From Phlebiopsis flavidoalba (taxonomy: Eukaryota; Basidiomycota; Agaricomycetes; Polyporales; Phanerochaetaceae): a stretch of DNA of 64,000 nt. The notes beneath the pieces were generated by a model. That model worked only from the letters and a program-made list of their open reading frames with translations. It made no database searches and was not told the origin of the DNA. Location of the stretch: positions 186,001 to 250,000 of the forward strand of contig JAOCPU010000020.1 of the NCBI GenBank assembly GCA_035772785.1. The letters run 5' to 3'. Each line of letters opens with the position of its first letter. The stretch's first letter is position 1. The translations under genes were made by a program, and so were the position numbers. Of the stretch, positions 23,055-33,198 are shown in pieces.

Positions 23055-23805
23055 ATGGTGAGCAGTGGCCGTCATTCTGGATTCACGACGACGAAGATTA
23101 GATCTTTCATTGACTACCCAGGCGGGTCCCATTTCACGCCTTTGTTGACTATCATACCCGAAACACGTTCGCGCATCGTCGCTGCACCCAAGAGTCCTTC
23201 TCTGCTCGCGGCCAAACGAGCTGGGACACCACTTGCGAACATTCCATTCCGGGTCAACGGTACCCTAGGTCTACGCTTGAGAGATGCGCTGCAATCCTCC
23301 GGCGCTCACCCGATTTTTTGGCTTACAAGATCGAGAAGAGAGACCGCTCCTCAGCAGTACAAGCATTCGTGTCACGATGCGGATCTTGGTCAGCAAACTG
23401 AGTACAAGCTATAAACGAGGCTGACCATTTTGCATTCATATAGTGGCCCGGCTACGATTCATGGAGGGACCCAAATGGTATTCACCAATATGATCATGGT
23501 TTCCTAGTGAACCAACGAAATCGGGAACACATTGCCTGCCACACAGACTCGCCGGAAGCGTCAGAACATTCTACATATGTATGCGTCTTTGTCTCCACTA
23601 AACAAGCTTTTGTGACTCATTTTCCTCTTACATAGGAGCAATGCGCTACTCCCGGCAAGGCTTTAGACTGGAGTCTGGTGTTCAGTCTCCATGGAACAAT
23701 CGTCCAAAAGATTTCGTTATGACGATTTATATCTCATCGAACTGCGACACGTCTCAAATGGGGAAGCTGGCAACCAGTTCTGTCTTGGCTACCGCCCGCA
23801 GCCCA
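23055..23805 (+). CDS. Unknown IVPQ/WPGY/GSWQP family protein, copy D
   Basis: Second array copy and a good model for the family layout. The first readable exon carries TIIPETRSRIVAAPK (the IVPQ-block equivalent, about 23,150-23,195), a Ser/Ala linker, then NIPFRVNGTLGLRLRDALQS (23,238-23,298). An intron ends at the CATATAG acceptor. The second exon starts at 23,444 with WPGYDSWRDPNG and continues through FLVNQRNREH to a GTATGC donor at about 23,580. The third exon begins after TTACATAG (about 23,638). Ignoring one or two extra bases, it ends with YLIELRHVSNGSWQPVLSW (about 23,730-23,790). Upstream parts are uncertain. Function unknown. Confidence 0.6.
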
Positions 23806-24779
23806 ATGATAGGTTCATCAGTTTACGTCGATGGAGCTGAGTACGGCCTTGCTCTTTCCTTAGTATTCTTGCCGTCTTTGCGGTGCCGACTGTGCTTGAT
23901 TCGCGGTTGCTGCTGTATTACTTCTATGTGTATTCCTGATCCCACGAATCACAGATTATATGACATGCTCGTACAGATATTTCGATACCAGACAGTGTGC
24001 CTTCAACACACATGACGCGTGATGCATCGTCCGGGATGGCAGGCGCTACGCACGGCTTACAAATCTACCCGATACACGATCTGGTGGCGGGTTCGATCAA
24101 CTTGTTCTTTTTCCTCCACGTGCGTAAGCTCAGCTCTCCTTCAAACTTTGAGAACAAAGTATAGATTTCCTCCTCAATGGACCTCAACCATCAAATGCAT
24201 GCATGAGGGCCGCAGTCCATTTTCATTGTTTTCTCTGCGAATCCCGACGTGGACATCCCAATCCAATCGTCATGCGCATTACTTTTGCTTCATTAATTCC
24301 CACAATAGGAAGAAACCAGTCTCAGTATATCCACGTCCTCTACCGGTGTGTCCCCCCTCCAGCTAACTTCTTTACCGCGGCTCACTTCCATCGTGCTCAA
24401 AGGCTGATAGCTGGCCCCTGCCACTAAAAGCGCAAAATCTTCGACGCCTCAAAACATCTTTCTACTTAGTGTTCAGAGCTGAAAGTGTTGATACTTATCC
24501 TAGCAACAATGACGGGTAAATGTGAGGAGTAGGGGGTGTTAGTTTGAAGCGACTCTCTGGTACGTTCACTGTGAACACCACCTGTACATAGCTTAAGCTT
24601 CTCCCGCGACGTTCTAGGCGCGATTCAGAAGCAGATGCTTTTAAGGGTCCACGTATCTTCCACATAGGACGCGACGAATTACCCTGATCTATGGCTGTGG
24701 ACACCTTTGGCCCTCGGTAGTCGAGCCTCATTAGGAAGAACGAGGTCAATGGAGACGATACTAAAGCACGGCTAAAGGC

Positions 24780-25560
24780 TCAAAGTCCAGCAGTCTCAGC
24801 TTTTGCGTTGGCTCTTCATGGCGATTCCCCAAGATGATCAGTTCCACACCTTTCTCGACTACTCCCCTCACCAGCCTGGCACGATAATCGGCGAACGCGA
24901 ACAGTCTTCCTGGTATCTCGTGCCACAAGCAGTTGTATCGTCCAAATAACAGGGTACCTTTATGTGAGTTTTGGACGAGAATGGCCAACAACATCCCGTT
25001 CTTTGTGAACGGTACTCTCCGGGAATCTGTCGTTGGAAATGCGCGTGGGGTACTTTCCTGTGTCAGGGCCTAGATGCTAGACGACGCACTCGGTACGGCA
25101 TTCCGGATACCTCAGCTCTCGCCTAACGCTGCACAGAGAGCTTCCTCTTCCGCATTTTAGTATGTAATTGTTTGACTCTTCTATCTCTCGCCAACGTGTT
25201 TGCAGAATAATCTTCCAGTGGCCAGGATACACCATATGGGGAATGCGTAACCAACGCTCTGCCTTTCTTTGACCATGGGCATACCGTGAACGTACGCAAT
25301 AGGGCAGAGATTGCCCATCAAGCCTCAAGACCTGCGTCGAGCAGTTCTGGAATGCTGTAAGCATGTCGCCTAGCACTCATATAGTAGCTCATGATTGACC
25401 CACCTCACAGGACATGCAAGGAGTTCCGTGCTCACAAACGGACTGGGAATGTCCCACACTTTCCGCTTGATCAACTCTATTTGATAGAGCTGCGCCATGT
25501 GTGTCACAGGGCAGCTGGCAGCCCGTACTAGCCAGGACGATGCTCTTGAAAGGCACGTGC
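24780..25560 (+). CDS. Unknown IVPQ/WPGY/GSWQP family protein, copy E (frameshifted)
   Basis: Third array copy. LVPQAVVSSK (the IVPQ block) is at about 24,920-24,948 and NNIPFFVNGTLR at 24,985-25,022, where the LGLRLxDAL continuation is broken by an indel. WPGYTIWGMRNQRSAF starts at 25,219 after a CCAG acceptor. FPLDQLYLIELRHV lies at 25,464-25,500; a frame slip follows, then the GSWQPVLAR equivalent at 25,508-25,535. At least three single-base slips interrupt the frame. A separate plus-strand open stretch before 24,500 belongs to the spacer. Confidence 0.55.
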
Positions 25561-25569
25561 TTGCTTCAC

Positions 25570-26715
25570 GCTCTCACATATTCGATGCAATGTACGCAAT
25601 CTAGTGGTTCCATAGAGTTTTACGTATCGTATCCCTCGTGCCGCCTTCGCTACCGTATAGATAACTTTTACTTCTGTCACTCAAATACTAAGCACAACAG
25701 ACAAATCTGCGTATAATGGTTGGGCCTGTGGCAATCCACTCTCGCTTCAAGTTACAAAGGATATGTATTTTATCTTTACAAATACTTAGCAGTGTGGACG
25801 CTGAATCAGAATTGCTCCGCCCGAAAATGAGGCGCGTCATCGCGAATCACCCTTGGAAGACCCCTTTTAATTGTGGTGAGCATCATATCAACGTGGACTC
25901 CAAGTTGACTATCCGTAAACCCATGTGCTACGAATTCGATGCACATTTGTTTAGGAAAAAACATGTCGCATAATATCTCGCAACGTGTCGTCGGTTCTCG
26001 GTCAACTGGGGACGCCACTTCTTATTCTCTGCTCCTATCGCCGTGAAAAATCCTTGACGGGATTTTTCCTGCACCACGGCCCCATCACCGAATTCGAGCG
26101 ACACGTGAATTTAAATCATATCCAGAGGAGAGGGAAAACTATATTTGTATCACTCATGGCCTTTATATTCTCGCTGACGAAGGATTCCGGCTTACTGGGC
26201 GACTTTTTGTTCAGCGCAGTGTCATAAACCACTGCATGGGTACGGAGGGTCGCCATGTTTCAACGGCCAATTAGGGTGACTCTGGCTTTCGCAGAGATGG
26301 TTAGAGGGAGTAGTATACGTGCCCTGATGAACGTCGCGAAATCTCAGCTTAAATCCGTTCCAGGCTCAAGTGACCACTTCCCCTTTTATCCTGGGACCTG
26401 ACTAGTCACACTTTCGTTAGACATTCCCACTGAAATTGTTTTGCCGTTGGGGGTAGTATGAGAATGGGGTATTAACCGTGGAAGGGGAAATTATATCAAA
26501 TGTAAATATCCCTTTATATTGCTCGCTCTGACTAGGCCGGCTGGGGGAGGCGACTTTTGTTCATTGGGCGCAGTGCACTGTAAAATTCATGCGGTACGCG
26601 TCAGCCCATGTTGATACCCAACATTCTTGAGCTTTCAGAGATAGAGTATAAGTCGATACTGCCTATGAAACCACTCCGAAGAAATCTCAGCTTATAATAT
26701 CCCGTCCAGGTTAAA
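25570..26715. other. Spacer between copies E and F, contains a local duplication
   Basis: AT-rich spacer without a recognisable gene. The part from about 26,110 onward consists of two related ~300-bp segments, listed separately. It is likely to hold the promoter of copy F. Confidence 0.3.
26110..26410. repeat. Local direct repeat, unit 1 (~300 bp)
   Basis: Matches the segment at 26,470-26,770 in the same orientation. Shared blocks in order: cctttatattctcgct, gcgacttttgttca followed by gcgcagtg, aaatctcagctta, gtccagg (ccagg in unit 1), and gtgac followed by ttcccc, tatcct and tgact. The blocks keep their spacing, but the units differ by many indels. It is upstream of family copy F, so it may be a duplicated 5' flank. 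No coding sense is evident. Confidence 0.6.
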
Positions 26716-26770
26716 TCGATAAGTGACTACATTTCCCCTATCCTACCCGAGACCACCTGACTATCACCAC
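26470..26770. repeat. Local direct repeat, unit 2 (~300 bp)
   Basis: Second unit of the local duplication. It runs into the first readable exon of family copy F, so the repeat unit includes the region that should hold that copy's promoter and leader. Confidence 0.6.
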
Positions 26771-27433
26771 TTGTCGAGTAACTCGACGATTCCCCCATCA
26801 TTGAAACTCTCGCGATCAATGGAGTCATTGTTCCACAAAAGGTGCTTGTATCGAACTCTAGGGCAAACCAGGCTGGCAGTCGCTTCCAAACATCGAGTTC
26901 AGAGTGGAGAGGTATTAGACTTGGACTACGACCTCTCACGGATGCCCTTAAAATGCCCATCGAGCATCTCGATGATAGGCTAGGTCTCCCTCACCTCACA
27001 AGCACCGGTAGTGCCGTAGCGCTACGCATACTCGTAGGTCTAAGTATATGTATTATTGGTACATATTTTACTCATGTTACTTGCGCGATGACAGTGGCCG
27101 GGGTATCCGGACGGTGCCGAAGCATCTTGCTCCCCGTGCATTACAGGCATTCGACTACACTATTGCCGTTCACAGCGTACTCGAGAGTATATTGCAAACC
27201 GCCCTTGCATCCATTCTCTTGGAATTCTAAACGAAGTAAGCTTCTACTTTACGTGACTGGCATCGTTCAGCAGAATCCTCATGATTCTGACTAGGACATT
27301 GCGCAACCATCTGAGCGAAGATGTCAAAACTGGCGGGTTTCCAAGTTTAATCCGGAGAACATAAATTTTGATAGAGCTGCGCAACGTCTCCCGCGGTGGA
27401 TGGCAGCCAGTTGTTGCTCTGGACCTTCAATGA
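26720..27433 (+). CDS. Unknown IVPQ/WPGY/GSWQP family protein, copy F
   Basis: Fourth array copy. GVIVPQKVLVSNSRANQ lies at 26,819-26,870. RLGLRPLTDALKMPI, the LGLRLxDAL block with one extra residue (three bases), lies at 26,918-26,960. After an intron, WPGYPDGAEA starts at 27,094, followed by a helical segment with FDYTIAVHSVLESILQTAL (about 27,150-27,210, frame-shifted relative to WPGY). The last exon reads ILIELRNVSRGGWQPVVALD and stops at 27,431-27,433. The family's GSWQP is GGWQP here. The 5' end is set only by the first readable coding and is approximate. Confidence 0.6.
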
Positions 27434-27439
27434 CGCGAT

Positions 27440-28835
27440 GGTCTGACTACTTCATTGGCTTTGCCTCTACGCGCGAGTTTACATACAGCATTACTGGGCA
27501 GCATATTATGCGATTTATACCGGGTACATGTTTACGAAGCGTTATTTGGTGTCTAATGCTTCGATTTCGAGCCGAATACCAGACACATCATGACTAGTAC
27601 ATCAAACTTGAATACGTACTCTATTTATTCACTTCTTCTGTAGTCTACAAAACCATCAATATGTACATCTACTACTTATCTAGACGGTAACTGACATGTA
27701 TATCTTCGTTTCGATTACACAATTCGTATATTGTCGTGTAGCCAGCATTGATTTGCATGCATCGCTCTATCATTTTTGTCTGCATTTTACGCTCCACCAA
27801 TATATTAATCCTCACATTTACAACAATAGTGTTTACATGTTCAATGGTAGCAGAAAGTTCTGCTACAGAAGAATTATTGTTACTGGTGCTAACAAGACTT
27901 TTACACAGCGAGTTGCGTCATGCATATGTGTAGACCAATTTTAAGGCTAATGGCAAAATTTCCCCAATTGGTTAATGCTTGTTTTCGTCTTCAATCAACG
28001 CCACCGTGGAGCCTCGGCTCGTGCAACGGGCATGCTTTGAAATTTTGCTAAGATGGTTATATTTAAAATGTACTTTCTTCCGCATGTGACTACCCTACCT
28101 ACTCGTGAGTTGTGACGTACTCGTGATGATTGTCCTCAATTGTGGTTGCTTATATAATTCCTAGTGGTCAGATCTCCAGGATCAGCATCTTGATCGACGA
28201 CCAGCCAGCTCGATCAACTGTTATGCTCATCAGAAGAAGCCTGCATTCAGAGCTTCTGCCAGGATCGCGCGCGCCAGAGCTCTAACAAAATGCTAATCTG
28301 CGGCGTTCGAAGAGGAAACACGAGTCCATAGGGATGGAGGGAACGTGCGCTCGCGAATCAATGTCAGCGGGTCCACAAGTTGTTACTTGCGGTGGCGCTT
28401 TTGATCATTTCACCCTTGTATTCTTGGCTTAGCAGTCAGATTTCTTCTGTGTCAAGTTCGATGCAGCAGCGTGTATCGTTTGGGTCATGACTCTCCGCAG
28501 TAGCCAAGCTCTTTGCTAGTCCTCGATTACTTTAATGCCCTTCGGCAGCAGCACTAGCATGGGTACTAACAATGTGAAGATGACCTTGTTATTATGCGAT
28601 GACTCATATATCCCCTCCTAGATTTTCTATGAAGTTATCCGGGAGTGCTTTGCCCTGTCTCCATCCGTACATGTGAGTCTCTACAGGAGCTGCGATGTAT
28701 ACATGAGCGCTGTCGGGCGCAGGCGCACGCGCAGCCGACTTCTCCTGAACTATGCTCACAGTGCAAGGGCGAGTTTCAGCCGTAATTCGGAATACCGCTT
28801 CTTTCTTCTGAGTATTTAAACACAGAGACCTTCTC
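27440..28835. other. AT-rich spacer between copies F and G
   Basis: No recognisable gene. An open stretch at 27,696-27,944 is low in complexity (rich in Tyr, Ile, Phe, Thr) and looks like AT-rich chance sequence. A TATA-like tatttaaa lies at about 28,812-28,820, shortly before copy G. Confidence 0.3.
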
Positions 28836-28837
28836 TA

Positions 28838-29560
28838 ATGATTTCTTCAGCAGCTCATAATATTTGCATCTCATTCTCAATGGTAAGTTCACAGCTGGCT
28901 TTCTATATCTTCGTTATTGAACACGCGTGTCGTCACTTTCTGACATTACTTTTGAAATCAAAGGCGGAGATTTCACATCTTTGTCGATTTTTTGACGACG
29001 ACCTCCGGGGGGTATCGCTGTTCCCCAACGGTGCCTATACCGGTCCCAAGAGCGCAACACCTCAGAAATCATCGTCCCACTATCAAGTTTGCATGTGCAT
29101 GCGTGGCCAGCGCGGCTTGAATCTGCAAGAAGCCCGAAGCGTTGATTACATGCAAATGGTAATAGCATTCGGGCTACACAACGCAGTGTCCACGCCCCAG
29201 ATAACCGAAATGGTACCCGAGCGTCCCTGCGTATCTTGGTATGCGAATCAACATCATTTGTTCACGATGGACAAGTGCTCATCCATAAAAATATAGTGGC
29301 CCGGCTATCGGTCTGGATGGTCCGAGTCTCCAGAATTCCATTCATCAATACACCACAGACACAAATGTAAGATCGCCGACCGCCTTGATATTATTGCCTA
29401 TCAAGGTTGCAAGGAGTATCAGAGGCAGATTCTTTGACGTGAGGATCTGGGTGAAATTCCCATATCGTCGCAGGCTAATTGGATCGCAGAGCTTGCGTTA
29501 TACTGCCAGGAGATGAGGCTGACTGGCAGCTTTCAACGTACGCTTTGAAACCCTGTTCCT
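28838..29560 (+). CDS. Unknown IVPQ/WPGY/GSWQP family protein, copy G (badly frameshifted)
   Basis: Fifth array copy. GIAVPQRCLYRSQERN, the IVPQ block, lies at about 29,009-29,056. WPGYRSGWSESPEFHSS starts at 29,297 directly after a TATAG acceptor. The expected LIELRHVSAGSWQ end is only recognisable in pieces at 29,480-29,530. The LGLRLxDAL block is not readable. This is among the most damaged copies of the array, together with copy C's first exon. An early ATG at 28,880 is followed at once by GTAAGT, which could be a start codon split from the rest by an intron. Confidence 0.45.
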
Positions 29561-29569
29561 GGTGTAGGA

Positions 29570-30970
29570 GCTCTCGCCATGTCTCTTCTCCGGGTAGGCT
29601 GGCTAGGCTACTACAGAGCTGGGGATACCTATTCGTGTCGCTTTGCGAGCGTATTGATGGCTGACCTACGCCTATCTTGTATTTTTAAGAAGTGCGCGTA
29701 ATAGAGGGCTGGTATAGCTTATAGGAGAAAACCATTGATTTCTAGATACTTTCCACAGTAGATGTTTGGTAGCGAGTCGTTAGTAGTAGGCACATGGACA
29801 ATCCGAACTCCTGAACCGAAATCTCACCATGGAAAGCTATGACATGCCTGCTTGCCCCTGTTAAGCAAGGAGAAGCGTTGTGAGACATGTGGTCAACTTC
29901 ACCTGGACCAGGTTCGCTCAGAACTACCAGGACACACTAGCACTGCTACTGGTAGCGGCGCGACGCAATCACTCGCGGCAAGTATGCCACGGTCCACGCA
30001 TGGAAGCGAGTCAGAATGCTGATCGCACAGCGATATCAATGATAGTCAAAGAAGAAACAGGTATAAAGATAGCTGATAATCCAGTCATTAATGTGGCGTA
30101 GAGTGTGTGGATCGGTGTTCTGTCTGGCCTTCTTGGTCATGGCCGCCTGAGTTGATGAACAATCTGGGCGCCTAGTATGATCGTACGCCACAACGCGATT
30201 GACGAAGTGGCCGATCCGGTCCGTGGGTCTCGGGTGTTACCTGATTGGTCTATCGCCCTCTAGGGTGGAAGCCCGTCACCGATTTAAATTTGACCAGTCA
30301 CCAGTATACTACGAAAGATCCGTTATACACGAGTATAGGGATGTCGCGTCAACGTTTGTCTCTGGTACGTAACCGCGCTCACCGCAATTCAGTTCTTTCA
30401 GATGGATCTGAGTGGTGACTTACGGCTCGCGAAAGCGAACTTCAGGATAGCCAGCTATGATTGAAGGCGTACATCAGATCGGACCAAAAACGCATCTCAG
30501 GACGTCGGACTGAAGACGACCACCTCCCAAATGTTGGTCTCAAGCCAACACGCGAGGTATGCGGTGTTGTGTGACCGCATCCGTCTCCGGGAGTATGTTG
30601 AGGCTGTTGTTCCTATTTGGGGTCGTGCGGACCGAGCCTCTCCGAGCATACAGGAACATGTACTAGGTGCGCATTTTGGACGACTTTTACTCCGCGGTTA
30701 TCCCTCTCCGCTCAAGTATCATGCATGCACAATTGCCTCGGGTGGACAAAGGGAACTCATCTTGCCAACATCGGCATACAGCCAGGACACCGCTGTCTGC
30801 ATAAGCTCTCAGGGCATGTCACCACAGGGGAATATCCTATGCATCTGTATTTCGGCCTGGAGAGGATGGGAGGGTCCCGTTCGTGATCATTCAATTGTGA
30901 TGGGAAGCTTTCGCCTGCTGGAAGTACAGCGCACGGGCTTTGAAGCATATCTGATTCCCTAGACGGCATT
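29570..30970. other. Spacer between copies G and H, no recognised gene
   Basis: Contains a 143-residue plus-strand open stretch at 30,531-30,962 and a 73-residue one at 29,880-30,101. I recognise neither. They could be upstream exons of copy H or chance stretches. No RNA genes or repeats are visible. Confidence 0.3.
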
Positions 30971-30971
30971 C

Positions 30972-31784
30972 ATGGATAGTATAAGTGGTATGAACGAGTC
31001 GTGGCGAAAAACAGCAGAAAATCGACCATTGGTACCACCCCCACTCTTCTATCACTATGGTGGGTCCTTTCGTTCATGCAGCAACTGGATCGCGCGCATT
31101 GATTATAATTTGTGTGGACAGACGCAAGGCCAAAACTCCGTTCCTGATTACCCACACTGTCTTCCACTTCCCGAAAGCTGAACACGACCGCACCAAACGC
31201 GCTGCCAGGGATCATTGTTCCCCAGTTGGTGTATAGCACACACCTGGTCAACGAAACTGGCGGCCACTACCTCCCCTTACGTTTGTGACAAGTAGTGGCT
31301 TGGGAGTGCGCTTGAAAGACGCGCTTGACGGACCGATGCCGAGGTTGTTGGGTGGCAGCAGCGCGCCAATGCTCAGTACAACGAGTGCACGGACAACGGT
31401 GCGAGTCTTGGTACGCTTCACGCCGCTCATTTTTACGATAGTATGCTCACATAACAGTGTTGTAGTGGCCGGGATACGAATCATGGGGTGACCAGAACGC
31501 GGTAAATCTGTTTGACCATACCACTGAAGCAAACCCTCAAACACTCGAGAAGATTGTGCGGAAACTGGCGAGAATTGTGCAGAGAAGTTCTACAACGTGA
31601 GTCGCACGTCTCGCCTTCGCGTCTCAACGCGTGTATAATCTTTTCGCAGGACATGTCTCACAGTTATGGTTCCGACGCGCATTGGCAGCTACAAAATTAC
31701 CCTTTTGATAGCCTTTATCTCCTACAATTGCGCAATGTTTCCGCGGGAAGTTGGCAGCCCGTGATCAGCGTGGACCTGAGGTAG
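30972..31784 (+). CDS. Unknown IVPQ/WPGY/GSWQP family protein, copy H (best preserved)
   Basis: Sixth and best preserved array copy, suitable as the reference for the family. GIIVPQLVYSTHLVNETGG lies at 31,208-31,264, then LTFVTSSGLGVRLKDAL (31,278-31,328). A Ser/Thr-rich stretch with SSAPMLSTTSARTTVRVL follows (31,362-31,415). After a TGTAG acceptor the second exon reads without fault from 31,465: WPGYESWGDQNAVNLFDHTT, then NPQTLEKIVRKLARIVQRSS, ending at a GTGAGT donor at about 31,596. The third exon starts after TTTTCGCAG (about 31,650) and reads DMSHSYGSDAHWQLQ, then FDSLYLLQLRNVSAGSWQPV, ending ISVDLR with a stop at 31,782-31,784. The start is uncertain; the ATG at 30,972 is one option. 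No signal peptide or membrane segment is seen. Confidence 0.6.
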
Positions 31785-31789
31785 TCAGA

Positions 31790-33195
31790 CTGTGCGGCCG
31801 TCTAGCCATAACACTAACAGGAATTGACCGCTCGCGATATTCAATTATTCAGCCGTGATAGATGCACATATTTGAGATTTAAGATTATAAATTAGCACCT
31901 GATTTACCTGTAGCCACTATATAACACCGTTATTATGTACTGAGACTTGGGCCTTGTTTTCAATCGTGGGGCCGAGACTATCCCATGTCGTACCGAGATA
32001 TCAAAGTCCCACTCCTACATGATTTTGGGACAAGTCTCCCGGCATGATTGCTTGCTCTTGATAGATAATGTATCATATATAGGACAAGCAGGTCTTCCCT
32101 TGTCCTTCTGAGTCCTTGTGACTCTATCAAGAAGATCAGCGATGTGCCCAGCGCTCAATAATGTGCGACCGCAGTCCGCCTTACACAAGCTCTGGCTCCG
32201 CTCTCCGCAGCCCGAATTCACTCCTCTTGACTTCAGAATCTTGCAGACATCAGTGCTCAGCGGTTGTAGCGTTGGTGAACAGTGTCTCCTCACCCTGAGA
32301 AAGAACATGCCGCGTGGCACCAGGGGCCGGGGACTGCGCAGACCTGCTAGATTGGTGCGCCGAGACGAGCGATAGGAGGGCATCACCATCAGTAGAACGC
32401 TAAGGGAAGTTTCGTTCGGGCTTTGCTCCACTATATAGGGCTGATACTGCGCTGAAGCACGGCGTTTTGAAGTCGCTCACTTGGAACGGTGTCCGACGCA
32501 GTGCTGCGTTGTGATTGGCCAAGTGATTGGGACCTGGCGGGGGAGATGCATACGTCGCTCCAGTCTGCCAGCTCCGAGTGTGCCAACAGTTTGGTGCCAT
32601 AGCTTCAAAACTGATTGTGTTTCCTCAAGCCCTTCATCAGCATCACGATTCCGTCGTATCAACTCTACTTAACTATACAAGACCGCTCATGCTGATTTCG
32701 ATTTGCGTTCTCCATTTCAGCATTGGCAATGATTCAGGAAGGAGGGCTATCGTATCCGACGATTTGCAGAATAACCGACAGGTGAACGTTTGAACATTGA
32801 CCGCAAAAAAAAAACCAAGCTGATCGAAAAAAACCACGCGGGCGCCACGAAGGTATATTGTCGCGTTTGGACCCAGATGCGATCAGGCAATACGGGCGCG
32901 GAAACAAACTCTCTCTTCAACGCCTCCAATTGCGCAGACAGCAAAGCAGCAATCAGTCAATGGAACAGCTATGCGCGAGGTCTATCACAACTGCTGTAAG
33001 CCAAATAGGTACGGTGGATTGACACGGCAGGCTGTCAAGACGGGGATCTCTCGTTTGCACAGGGGCGCCTAAGAATGTAGTTCAGCTGACCGGCGCCAAA
33101 TTTCCCGTCTCTGATAAATGTTGAGGGTTGGCGCGTATCAGTCACTATTACGTGCGTCCCAGACACCCCCCTTCCAAACTCCGTGATTACTAAAC
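31790..33195. other. No recognisable gene
   Basis: Between the end of the array and the transcription factor gene. Minus-strand open stretches at 32,015-32,431 and 32,400-32,600 are unrecognised. Short A runs at about 32,803-32,813 and 32,828-32,834 are noted. The last few hundred bases probably contain the promoter of the downstream Zn2Cys6 gene. Confidence 0.3.
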
Positions 33196-33198
33196 AGC

